Shown piece by piece: positions 17,884 to 25,593 of a stretch of DNA of 35,025 nucleotides; position 1 is the stretch's first letter; the number at the start of each line of letters is the position of its first letter. The notes below the pieces were generated by a model. The model was not told where the DNA came from and made no database searches. It worked only from the letters and a program-made list of their open reading frames with translations. The position numbers and the translations under genes were made by a program. This DNA is from Sulfurihydrogenibium sp. Lineage in GTDB: Bacteria; Aquificota; Aquificia; Aquificales; Hydrogenothermaceae. Location: positions 1 to 35,025 of the forward strand of contig NZ_JAPYVU010000017.1 in the NCBI RefSeq assembly GCF_028276765.1, given 5' to 3'.

Positions 17884-18726
17884 TTACCAAACCAAATTTA
17901 AAATTCCCAAGAATATCCCAATTACAAAGCCTAAAACTGCCCCATTGAATCTTATCCACTGTAATTCATCCCAAGAAGCTTTTTTAACTGCATCTATAAA
18001 CTCTTTATCTGATATGCTTTCAAGTCTTTTCTTTACTAAATCAATAATAAAATCGTGATTCTCCAATATAATTTTTGTTATTTCTTCTTTAAGCTCGCTA
18101 TTTAAAGATTTTTTTATATTCTCATCATCTTTAATCTTTTTTAAAAGCTCATCAACTATACTTTCTAAATTTTTGTCTAAATACTTAGCTAAAAACTTTT
18201 CTGCAAAATCATAAAAAGCGGTCTTTACAAAAGCTCCCAATGGAAGCTCTTTAAACTCTTCAAGATAATCTTTTTTTTCTTTTATTTTTTTCTCAATTAC
18301 AGACTTTAAAAAAACAACAACTTTCTTTTTTGCTTCTGGATTTTCTATTTTTGAGATTATATCTACATCAAACCTAACGTTGCTGAGTTCTTTTTCTATT
18401 ACTTCTTTGCTTAATAAAAAGTTGGCTACAAAATCAATAACTTTGTTTTCTATACTTTTTCTTTTTCTTAAAATTATATTTGTGTGTGGTCCAAGCTTGT
18501 AGAATAGTCCATAGATGGCATAAGAATCTGCAATGAATCCAACAAAAGACGCCTCAAGCCCAAACTTTAATATTTTCAAGATGGCAATTTCTGGATATTT
18601 ACTACTTAAATAAATAACTCCAATCAAAACAAAAAACAAAATCAAAAAAGTGATATTTAACTTTTTCTCCATTTTATTTGATGGTAGTAAATAAGAAGCA
18701 ATGAAATAGGTTTTTCGTTTACTCAC
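17884..18726 (-). CDS. DUF445 family membrane protein
   Basis: 280 residues as drawn. It has a hydrophobic segment near residues 25-45, a second at the very C-terminus (AVLGFVIGIFLGILNLVW), and a long charged helical middle. The segment FGLEASFVGFIADSYAI is the family signature near the N-terminus. DUF445 proteins are membrane-associated with unknown function. Start uncertain: the GTG at 18724-18726 has GGGAG too close upstream, while an ATG at 18672 (MEKKLNITF) also lacks a clear site; starting at the ATG removes 18 residues and leaves the first helix intact. It stands between two repeat-filled gaps. Confidence 0.8.
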   Translation of the reverse strand: MSKRKTYFIASYLLPSNKMEKKLNITFLILFFVLIGVIYLSSKYPEIAILKILKFGLEASFVGFIADSYAIYGLFYKLGPHTNIILRKRKSIENKVIDFVANFLLSKEVIEKELSNVRFDVDIISKIENPEAKKKVVVFLKSVIEKKIKEKKDYLEEFKELPLGAFVKTAFYDFAEKFLAKYLDKNLESIVDELLKKIKDDENIKKSLNSELKEEITKIILENHDFIIDLVKKRLESISDKEFIDAVKKASWDELQWIRFNGAVLGFVIGIFLGILNLVW

Positions 18727-18785
18727 TCCCGATCCATCGTGCTTTAAAATTTTAACTAAGTTTAAAAATTAATTAATCCTTTGAT

Positions 18786-19017
18786 CGTCATTCTGCAACT
18801 ATGGTGAAGAATCTTCTGTTTTTTCATGCTCTAATCTGTCATTCTACAGCCGTGGGAAGAATCTCCACCTCAAAGATGTCATTCTGAGCGAAGCGAAGAA
18901 TCTCCTTTTTTACCCTCTTCCCTATAAAAACCTATAAAAAAGACATCAAAAGATGAGATCCTTCAGTCTTCGGCTTCAGGATGACGGCCAAAGGCAAACT
19001 TATAAAAATTTTAACAG
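18786..19017. repeat. Compound cluster of hairpin repeats
   Basis: Four cassettes lie in a row, near 18786-18813, 18838-18864, 18878-18905 and, inverted, 18954-18985. The third has the canonical GCGAAGC core between arms ATTCT and AGAAT. The right border AAACTTATAAAAATTTTAAC resembles the family B right end. The cluster is the whole content of the 314-bp gap between the secA stop and the DUF445 start. Confidence 0.7.
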
Positions 19018-19040
19018 GATTCTCAATCTCTTTTTCTCAC

Positions 19041-21836
19041 TTACTTATTCTTTCTTCTTTCCATTCTGTTTTTATACTTTATTACTTTCTTTTTCTTCTC
19101 TTCTGGCTGAATATTTGTTTCTGCTTTTTTGAGTATTTTCTCAGCTTCTTTTTCTTTTTTAGCTCTTTCTTCTTCTATCTCTTCTTCAGATTGAACTTGG
19201 AGTTTGTATAAGTATTCAAGTGTGTTGTATTTTAGTTTAAACATCATATCTTCAAACAGGTCAAATGCTTCTTTTTTGTATTCAACCAGTGGGTCTCTTT
19301 GTGCATAGCCTCTCAAATATACGCTTTCTCTTAGTCTGTCTAAGTTGTATAAATGTTCTTTCCAAAGGTTATCTAATACTTGAAGAGTCATGTATCTTTC
19401 AAACTCTCTCATTAAAGAACTGCCAAGTTTTTCTTCTTTTTGATTGTAAAACTCTTCAAGTTGTTTTAGTATGTATTCTTCTAATTCTTTTCTGTCCCAT
19501 TCTTTGTCTGTTGGAATATCTATGTCTACCCCAAGCCATTCTTTAAATGTTTTCTTTAGCTCTTCTAAATCCCATTTTTCTTGATATTCTTCAGCCGGTG
19601 CATATTTATCTAAAAAGTATAAAACTACATCAGTTAGCCAAAGTTTTACTTCATCTTTTAAGTTTATTCCTTCTAAGATATCTCTTCTTAGAGAGTATAT
19701 AACTTGACGTTGTTTGTTCATTACATCGTCAAACTCTAAAAGTCTTTTTCTTATTTGGAAGTTTTGACCTTCCACTCTTTTTTGTGCGTTTTCTATTGCT
19801 TTTGATACCATCGTACTTTCTATTGGCTCGTTTTCCGGTATTTTTAACCTATCCATCAATGCAATCAATCTATCTCCGCCAAAAAGTCTTAGTAGATCAT
19901 CTTCAAGAGATAGGAAAAATCTTGAACTTCCTGGGTCTCCTTGTCTTCCTGCTCTACCTCTAAGCTGGTTGTCTATTCTTCTGCTTTCATGTCTTTCTGT
20001 TCCTATTACAGCAAGACCACCAAGTTCTATTACCTTTTGCTTTTCTTCAAGCGTAATTCTTTGTGCTTCTTTTAAAGCTTCGCTGTACTGCTCTTCTGTT
20101 GCAGTTTCCGGAGTTAACCCTTTTTTCTTTAATATCTCTTTTGCCAAAAAGTCTGGGTTTCCACCAAGTAAAATATCCGTTCCTCTACCTGCCATGTTTG
20201 TAGATATTGTTACAGCCCCTAACCTTCCAGCCTGAGCTATAATCTCTGCTTCTCTTTCGTGATTTTTTGCGTTTAATACGTTATGTGGAATGCCTTTCTT
20301 TTTCAAAAGTCCTGATAAAAATTCAGAAGTTTCTACAGAAACCGTTCCGACAAGAACAGGTCTTCCTTGTTTGTGTAGTCTTTCTATCTCTTCAACTACT
20401 TGATTGAATTTTTCTTTTTTGGTTTTATATACAAGGTCAGGATAGTCAATTCTTTTTACAGGTTTGTTTGTTGGTATTACAAGCACATCAAGGTTGTAAA
20501 TCTCTTTAAACTCTAATGCTTCCGTTTCTGCCGTACCTGTCATGCCGGCAAGTTTTTTATACATTCTAAAATAGTTTTGGAATGTAATAGATGCTAAGGT
20601 TTGGTTTTCTGCTTGAATTTTTACACCTTCTTTTGCTTCAATTGCTTGATGTAATCCATCAGACCATCTTCTGCCGGGCATAAGTCTACCGGTAAATTCA
20701 TCAACGATTATAACCTCTCCATCTTTTACAACATAATCCCTGTCTCTATGATAAAGATAGTTAGCTCTTAAAGACTGATTTATTGCGTGCAGGATTTCTA
20801 TATTTTTCGGGTCATACAGGTTTTCAAGGTTAAAATATTTCTCTGCTTTTTCTACACCTTTTTCTGTTAAAACTGCGTTTTTATTTTTTTCATCTACGAT
20901 AAAATCTTCATCTTTTGTGAGTGTTTTAACAAAATTATCTGTAGCGTAATAGATAGAAACATCTTCGCCGGATGGTCCAGAAATAATAAGCGGTGTTCTT
21001 GCTTCGTCTATTAAAATAGAGTCTACTTCGTCTATGATAGCGTAGTGATGCCCTTTTACCTGCACCATTTGGTCTTTTGAAAATACCATATTGTCTCTAA
21101 GATAATCAAATCCAAACTCATTATTTGTTCCGTATGTAATATCTGCTTCGTAAGCTGACCTTCTGTCTGAATCTACAGCAACAGTGAAATAATCTTTTTT
21201 TGCTTCTACGTCATACTTTTCTGGTGGTAAAAGCTCTCCAAAAAATCCTTTCTCCCAAACTCTTTTGTCAAGCTCTACTGCTTTTTTGAATTTTTCTTCA
21301 TCAGCCCACTGAATAAGATAAGAAGCGTTGTTTGTATTTATTACTCCAACAGATAAGCCAAGGAATTTATAGATAGAACCCATTTGAGTTGCATCTCTTT
21401 TTGCAAGATAATCGTTAACTGTTACAAGATGTACACCTTTTCCTGTAAGAGCATTAAGATATATTGCTATTGCTGCAACAAGCGTTTTACCTTCACCGGT
21501 TTTCATTTCTGCAATCATTCCTTTATGTAAAGCCAAGGCACCAATAAGCTGAACATCAAAAGGTCTAAGACCAAGAGTCCTTTTTGCTGCTTCTCTGACA
21601 ATGGCAAAGGCTAAAGGAAGTTCTTCAATGATTTCTCCTTCTGTAATTGCCTCGGAAAGGTGTGGATTACCTCTAATTTTTTCTTTTAATTTATTACTTT
21701 CTTCTATAAGCTCTTTATTACTTAAAGCATCAAGCTCAGGCTCTAACTTGTTTATTTTATTTACAATTTCTCTTAATCTTTTAATTTCTCTTTCGTTTTT
21801 TGTTCCAAAGATTTTTTTAACTAAGTATCCTATCAA
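19041..21836 (-). CDS. secA: Preprotein translocase ATPase SecA
   Basis: 931 residues. It is the motor that pushes preproteins through SecYEG at the inner membrane. Walker A is MKTGEGKT at 111-118, the Walker B region AIIDEVDSILIDEARTPL; the TYGTNNEFGFDYLRDNM and STNMAGRGTDI blocks are intact. Between VGVI and the RRSAYEADITYGT block lies an extra segment of about 50 residues (roughly 167-224) that E. coli SecA lacks. The C-terminus is lysine-rich and has no zinc-binding CxC...HC tail. No neighbour is co-transcribed; repeat-filled gaps lie on both sides. Confidence 0.98.
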   Translation of the reverse strand: MIGYLVKKIFGTKNEREIKRLREIVNKINKLEPELDALSNKELIEESNKLKEKIRGNPHLSEAITEGEIIEELPLAFAIVREAAKRTLGLRPFDVQLIGALALHKGMIAEMKTGEGKTLVAAIAIYLNALTGKGVHLVTVNDYLAKRDATQMGSIYKFLGLSVGVINTNNASYLIQWADEEKFKKAVELDKRVWEKGFFGELLPPEKYDVEAKKDYFTVAVDSDRRSAYEADITYGTNNEFGFDYLRDNMVFSKDQMVQVKGHHYAIIDEVDSILIDEARTPLIISGPSGEDVSIYYATDNFVKTLTKDEDFIVDEKNKNAVLTEKGVEKAEKYFNLENLYDPKNIEILHAINQSLRANYLYHRDRDYVVKDGEVIIVDEFTGRLMPGRRWSDGLHQAIEAKEGVKIQAENQTLASITFQNYFRMYKKLAGMTGTAETEALEFKEIYNLDVLVIPTNKPVKRIDYPDLVYKTKKEKFNQVVEEIERLHKQGRPVLVGTVSVETSEFLSGLLKKKGIPHNVLNAKNHEREAEIIAQAGRLGAVTISTNMAGRGTDILLGGNPDFLAKEILKKKGLTPETATEEQYSEALKEAQRITLEEKQKVIELGGLAVIGTERHESRRIDNQLRGRAGRQGDPGSSRFFLSLEDDLLRLFGGDRLIALMDRLKIPENEPIESTMVSKAIENAQKRVEGQNFQIRKRLLEFDDVMNKQRQVIYSLRRDILEGINLKDEVKLWLTDVVLYFLDKYAPAEEYQEKWDLEELKKTFKEWLGVDIDIPTDKEWDRKELEEYILKQLEEFYNQKEEKLGSSLMREFERYMTLQVLDNLWKEHLYNLDRLRESVYLRGYAQRDPLVEYKKEAFDLFEDMMFKLKYNTLEYLYKLQVQSEEEIEEERAKKEKEAEKILKKAETNIQPEEKKKKVIKYKNRMERRKNK

Positions 21837-21881
21837 TTTTAAAACCTCTTTAAGTTATTCTAATATTCTTATTATATATTA

Positions 21882-22182
21882 TACACATCAGGTTAGAAAT
21901 TCAATAAAAGTAGAGACTGCTTATAAAAATCCAAACCGTCATTCTGAGCGAAGCGAAGAATCTCCTTTTTACTCAATTTTTAAAAGAAGGAGATCCTTCG
22001 ACTTACAACCTCTGGATGACAAAGATAGGTAAACTTACAAAAATTTTTGCAGTACCCTCAAAAAGTAGGATATTCTTTGCCAGCTACAGAATGACAAATA
22101 AGATGACTGTTAACGTGCTTTCACTTTCCTCGTCATTCCGAGGGTTTTAGTCCGAAAAATTCCTAATTTCTCATCCAAGGTA
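21882..22182. repeat. Family A repeat carrying a nested family B element
   Basis: The left end TACACATCAGGTTAGAAATTC is a decayed family A terminus. The right end, inverted, is TACCTTGGATGAGAAATTAG at 22182. The family A body is split after ATAAAAGTAG and resumes at AAAAGTAGGATATTC, with a family B element between. It accounts for nearly all of the 356-bp gap between secA and lspA. Confidence 0.78.
21914..22060. repeat. Family B element (147 bp) inserted in a family A copy
   Basis: It begins AGACTGCTTATAAAAATCC and ends AAATTTTTGCAGTACCCTCA, partly inverted ends sharing ACTGC and AAAAAT. It carries a canonical GCGAAGC-core cassette (21937-21963) and an inverted one near 21991-22019. AAAAGTAG occurs on both sides (21906-21913 and 22061-22068), as expected of a target-site duplication. 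Exact borders may shift by 1-3 bp. Confidence 0.7.
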
Positions 22183-22192
22183 TTAGATATTT

Positions 22193-22684
22193 CTAATTTG
22201 TAATTTTTCTTTTCTTCCAAAAAAGCTCATACCCAATAAATAAAGCTATACCTATCGTAATAGAAGCATCTGCCACATTGAACGCCGGCCAGTGATGGTT
22301 GTTTATATGAAAATCTAAAAAATCTCTTACCTGACCCAACATAAACCTATCATAAAGATTTCCAACAGACCCACCGCAGATTAAAGCCAAACTTAAGACC
22401 TCTAAATTAGATAGCTTTGCATTTGACTTTAAAACATATCCAGCAGTGATAACTGCAGCAATGATTGAAGAGCCTACAAGCATTAATTTCCTTATAGTCT
22501 CCGGAGCTTCTGCCAACATTCCAAAAGCAGCGCCTTTATTCCAAACCAAAACCAAATTAAAAAGTCCGGGTATAATCTCAATAACCTTATCAGCTAAATA
22601 CTTTTCTGCCAAGCTTTTAGTTATTAAATCCAAAACTACGATAACAAAAGAAATGCCTAAAAATGTTAAAACTTTCTTATTCAT
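22193..22684 (-). CDS. lspA: Lipoprotein signal peptidase (signal peptidase II)
   Basis: 163 residues with four predicted membrane segments. It removes signal peptides from diacylglyceryl-prolipoproteins at the inner membrane. The catalytic aspartates are D112 in GNLYDRF and D139 in FNVADASI; the WNKGAAFG block is also conserved. It begins 4 bp after the stop of the DksA/TraR-like gene and so belongs to its transcript. Confidence 0.97.
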   Translation of the reverse strand: MNKKVLTFLGISFVIVVLDLITKSLAEKYLADKVIEIIPGLFNLVLVWNKGAAFGMLAEAPETIRKLMLVGSSIIAAVITAGYVLKSNAKLSNLEVLSLALICGGSVGNLYDRFMLGQVRDFLDFHINNHHWPAFNVADASITIGIALFIGYELFWKKRKITN

Positions 22685-22688
22685 TTAA

Positions 22689-23123
22689 TTACTCAGAAGG
22701 TACAGCTTTGTTTTCTTCTTCCTCTCCACCAAGAGCAGGAGGTATGATGTTGTATAACATCTCTTCTTCGTTTCTTTGTTGGAAAGCTCTAACGATTTCT
22801 TCATTTTGACTACAATCAATACAGAGTCTTACCCATGGAATTGCTTCAAGTCTTTTTTCTCCAATAACTGCACCGCACTCTTCGCATATTCCATATGTTC
22901 CGTTTTCTATTTTTCTTAAAGCCAGGTCTATTAAAAATAAAGTTTCTCTGTCTGCTTGGTTTAATCTATAAAAGGTTTCTCTACTAAGCTCTTCTGTTAC
23001 GCTGTCTGCATCATCACCAACACCAGTTTTTTCATTTAAATCATTTTTTGATGATTCTTCCATAGATTTTAATATCTGCTCTCTTTTTTCTAAAAGTTGT
23101 TTTTTTATTTTTTCTAAATCCAT
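22689..23123 (-). CDS. DksA/TraR-family zinc-finger regulator
   Basis: 144 residues. A long helical hairpin fills the first 75 residues, followed by a four-cysteine zinc finger: C80 and C83 in GICEECG, C101 and C104 in CIDCS. Proteins of this type bind the RNA polymerase secondary channel and modulate promoters together with ppGpp. The coiled-coil tip here reads GDDADSV, close to the DxxDxA pattern of DksA, so a DksA-like action is possible, but the protein could be one of several paralogues. It has a strong GGAGG site and is followed by lspA. Its upstream region has been split by a family A repeat that duplicated the promoter segment (see findings). Confidence 0.88.
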   Translation of the reverse strand: MDLEKIKKQLLEKREQILKSMEESSKNDLNEKTGVGDDADSVTEELSRETFYRLNQADRETLFLIDLALRKIENGTYGICEECGAVIGEKRLEAIPWVRLCIDCSQNEEIVRAFQQRNEEEMLYNIIPPALGGEEEENKAVPSE

Positions 23124-23143
23124 TCAAAAAACCTCCTTTAAAA

Positions 23144-23174
23144 TAAGTCAACATAATATGAAAAAAATATATTA
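23144..23174. repeat. 31-bp direct repeat, left copy, flanking a family A element
   Basis: Matches 23354-23384 at 30 of 31 positions (C at 23152 versus T at 23362) with an exact 210-bp offset. It abuts the left end of the family A element and looks like a long target-site duplication. It contains the -10-like TATTAT (minus strand, 23153-23158) but not the -35. Confidence 0.85.
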
Positions 23175-23353
23175 TACGTCGGGTGAGAAATTCATTAAAA
23201 ACATGAGATTCTTCGCCGGCTGCAGAATGACGAATAAGGTTATCCTTCCTTTAACACTTATTAATCAACCTTTTCCTTGTCATCCTGAGGCCTTAAGGCC
23301 GAAGGATCTCATTTTTAAATTCTATAAAAACCGCTAATTTCTCACCCAAGGTA
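23175..23353. repeat. Family A repeat (MITE-like), 179 bp, best-preserved copy
   Basis: The ends are TACGTCGGGTGAGAAATT (23175-23192) and AATTTCTCACCCAAGGTA (23336-23353), an 18-bp inverted repeat with two mismatches. Inside are a GCCGGC-core cassette (23206-23232) and a second, inverted, with GGCCTTAAGGCC flanked by tandem GA and arms ATCCT/AGGAT (23282-23307). No ORF is present, so it cannot move by itself. It lies between the DksA-like and PilZ genes. Confidence 0.88.
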
Positions 23354-23384
23354 TAAGTCAATATAATATGAAAAAAATATATTA
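23354..23384. repeat. 31-bp direct repeat, right copy, flanking a family A element
   Basis: Second copy of the 23144-23174 sequence, next to the right end of the family A element. On the minus strand this copy retains a complete promoter because the -35 lies just beyond it. Confidence 0.85.
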
Positions 23385-23390
23385 TTTCAA
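23363..23390 (-). promoter_or_regulatory. Candidate sigma-70 promoter for the DksA-like gene and lspA
   Basis: On the minus strand TTGAAA (RC of 23385-23390), a 16-bp spacer and TATTAT (RC of 23363-23368). The -35 overlaps the stop codon of the PilZ gene. From here transcription would pass through the family A repeat before reaching the DksA-like gene. The proximal copy at 23153-23158 keeps the -10, but its -35 position now reads GACGTA, from the repeat end. Motif-based inference. Confidence 0.5.
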
Positions 23391-24448
23391 GCTTGCTTTT
23401 TATATAAGCTCAACATTTTTTGTTGCTCTTTTCTTACATAGCTAAATATATCCCTTTGGACACTTTCTTTAATTCCTTTAAATTTAATACCGTAACAAAT
23501 AATCTTTTGCTTTTCATAAATATTTACAACCTCGCCTGTCAACTGAAAATCCTTTTCCTCTAATGTGAATGTCAATATAATTTCATCCCCAATTCTTAGG
23601 CTTAATGTATTTTTTTCTTCTATGTTTACACAAAATCTTGCACCAGATGGGCTTATATCAAGAATTCTACCAATATACCACTTTATGATTTCTTTATTAT
23701 CTTCCTTTGTTTTTTTGCCCAGCACAGCTTCTATATCCGTATCTACCCTTGGATATTCTCTTCTTTGAGTTCTTAAAATTTCAAATGTATGTGGAATTTT
23801 TAATATAACAGTTCCACTTTCTTTCAAGATATCCTCTATTTGCCCCTCAATAATATAAACACCATCTGATTTTCTTGTAAAAGATATTTTTACTCTATCT
23901 CCAACATTTAAATTCGGTATATTTTTATCTGTTATAGCCCAGTACATATATAATTCATCTTTGTCATATAAGACAACATTAAAACTTCTTCCATCTTCTA
24001 ATTTAATCCTTCCTTCTTGGAAAATGTCAATATCTTTTGTAACAGTAATTGGAACAAAAGATGGTACGACATCAAATCCAAGCTTTTCTCTCATATCTTT
24101 GATTAAATTTTCATCAAAATTTGGATTATCTTTTATATAAAGGTCAATAACTTTTTCAAATGGTGATTTAAATTCTAAAGCTAAAAATGGGTCTCTACCC
24201 ATCTTTTTAGAATAATTCCAAAGAATAGATATTTGCTCATCGCTCAACTCTTTCTCTTTAGCATATTTTACAAATTCTGAATATTGGTATTTTGCTTTAA
24301 GTTTTTTACTTAAATTATTTAAGAATAAAACAGCGAGAATAATAATTAAAATTAAAAAAAGTAAAAAAACTATTGCATTTATATCAACACCGGATAATTT
24401 TTCTACGGCCTTCTGATAACCTTCTAAAGCTGGTTTTGTTTCAGGCAT
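23387..24448 (-). CDS. PilZ-domain protein with N-terminal membrane anchor
   Basis: 353 residues. One transmembrane helix lies at about residues 25-45, followed by a cytoplasmic region of about 180 residues and a C-terminal PilZ domain. The c-di-GMP-binding signature is complete: R230-x-x-x-R234 in RREYPR and DISPSGA (D264, S266, G269). The region before it (about 130-225) looks like the YcgR-N type beta domain that precedes PilZ in flagellar brake proteins. The protein probably senses c-di-GMP at the membrane; motility or surface-behaviour control is inference. It diverges from alr. Its stop codon overlaps the -35 of the downstream promoter. Confidence 0.88.
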   Translation of the reverse strand: MPETKPALEGYQKAVEKLSGVDINAIVFLLFLILIIILAVLFLNNLSKKLKAKYQYSEFVKYAKEKELSDEQISILWNYSKKMGRDPFLALEFKSPFEKVIDLYIKDNPNFDENLIKDMREKLGFDVVPSFVPITVTKDIDIFQEGRIKLEDGRSFNVVLYDKDELYMYWAITDKNIPNLNVGDRVKISFTRKSDGVYIIEGQIEDILKESGTVILKIPHTFEILRTQRREYPRVDTDIEAVLGKKTKEDNKEIIKWYIGRILDISPSGARFCVNIEEKNTLSLRIGDEIILTFTLEEKDFQLTGEVVNIYEKQKIICYGIKFKGIKESVQRDIFSYVRKEQQKMLSLYKKQA

Positions 24449-24522
24449 TTTTAACCCATCCCTTCATTTTATTCTAAGTTTTTTGTTAAACTATAATATC
24501 ACAATTTTATGGAGGATTTAAA

Positions 24523-25593
24523 ATTAGTTTTTACAGAAGTTTTGCCGAAATAAATTTAGAAAATTTAAAGCATAATGTAAAAAGTTTATACTCTTATTCA
24601 AAGAAAAAAATTTTTGCAGTGGTAAAAGCGGATGCATACGGTCATAACGCAGTTTTAGTATCTAAATATCTACAAGAATTAGATTTTGTAGAATCTTTCT
24701 GTGTTGCTACTCCTTTAGAAGGGAAAGAATTAAGAGAAAATGGAATTTTTAAAGATATTCTTATTCTTGGTGGGGTTTTAAAAGAAGAGATCGAGATTTT
24801 AAATCGGTATAACTTAATTCCAGTGATTTCAGACTTTAACCAGTTAGAAATTGCAAGAAAGCTTAAAAATAGGAAAATACATCTAAAATTTGATACCGGA
24901 ATGAGAAGGCTTGGGTTTTATTTAGAGAATGTGGATAAAATAAAACCGCTTTTAAAAGAGTTTGAGATAGAAGGAGTATTAACCCATCTATCAAGTGCTG
25001 ATACTGATAGAGAGTATACAATAAATCAGATTAAAGAGTTTAAAGAGATTTTAAATCTTCTTGATGTTAAGCCAAAATACATACACGTTCAAAACTCAGC
25101 CGGTGTTGTTTATGAGTGTGATTTTTGCAATGTTATAAGAGTTGGTCTTGCTATGTATGGAGAAAAGCCTTTTGAAGGTTATCCGATAAAGTTAAAACAA
25201 GTGATGAGTGTAAAATCTAAAATTATTTCTATTAAAGATATAAAATCAGGTGATAGAGTTTCTTATAATGGAAACTTTGTAGCCAAAAAACCTATGAAGG
25301 TTGCCATAGTACCATTTGGTTATGCAGACGGTCTTCCAAGAAGTTTATCCAATAGATGGTTTTTTTTAGTAAACGGTAAAGAAGCTCCAATTCTTGGTAA
25401 AATAACGATGGATATGACGATAGTTGATGTTTCTGAAATTGAGAATATAAATATTGGTGATGAGGTTGTGATAATTGGAGAAAGTGGCAATAAAAGAATA
25501 ACCTTTGGAGATATTGCTAACATTGTAGGAACCATTTCATACGAAATCATGTGCGGTATTTCAAAAAGGGTTGCAAGGTGTGAAAAATGTTAA
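24523..25593 (+). CDS. alr: Alanine racemase, with apparent ATT start codon
   Basis: 356 residues if started at the ATT at 24523. It makes D-alanine for peptidoglycan, with PLP. The PLP lysine is K35 in VVKADAYGH and the catalytic tyrosine is about Y248 in GDRVSYNG. No ATG, GTG or TTG exists in frame between the upstream stop (24487) and the GTG at 24619, which would remove the conserved first strand (FAEINLENLKHN) and leave K35 as residue 3. A perfect GGAGG (24511-24515) sits 7 nt before ATT 24523, so ATT is the most likely start. A TATAAT is at 24492-24497. The gene overlaps the following regulator by 7 bp. Confidence 0.92.
   Translation: MSFYRSFAEINLENLKHNVKSLYSYSKKKIFAVVKADAYGHNAVLVSKYLQELDFVESFCVATPLEGKELRENGIFKDILILGGVLKEEIEILNRYNLIPVISDFNQLEIARKLKNRKIHLKFDTGMRRLGFYLENVDKIKPLLKEFEIEGVLTHLSSADTDREYTINQIKEFKEILNLLDVKPKYIHVQNSAGVVYECDFCNVIRVGLAMYGEKPFEGYPIKLKQVMSVKSKIISIKDIKSGDRVSYNGNFVAKKPMKVAIVPFGYADGLPRSLSNRWFFLVNGKEAPILGKITMDMTIVDVSEIENINIGDEVVIIGESGNKRITFGDIANIVGTISYEIMCGISKRVARCEKC

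Noticed and set aside
18786-19017. CRISPR array from the repeated CATTCTG/GAAGAATC units
   Set aside because: The units are hairpins of varied orientation and irregular spacing, are scattered over the window and have no unique spacers or cas genes.
24619-25593. alr starting at GTG 24619
   Set aside because: This would delete the conserved first strand and place the PLP lysine at residue 3, and it has no ribosome-binding site; the ATT at 24523 has a perfect one.
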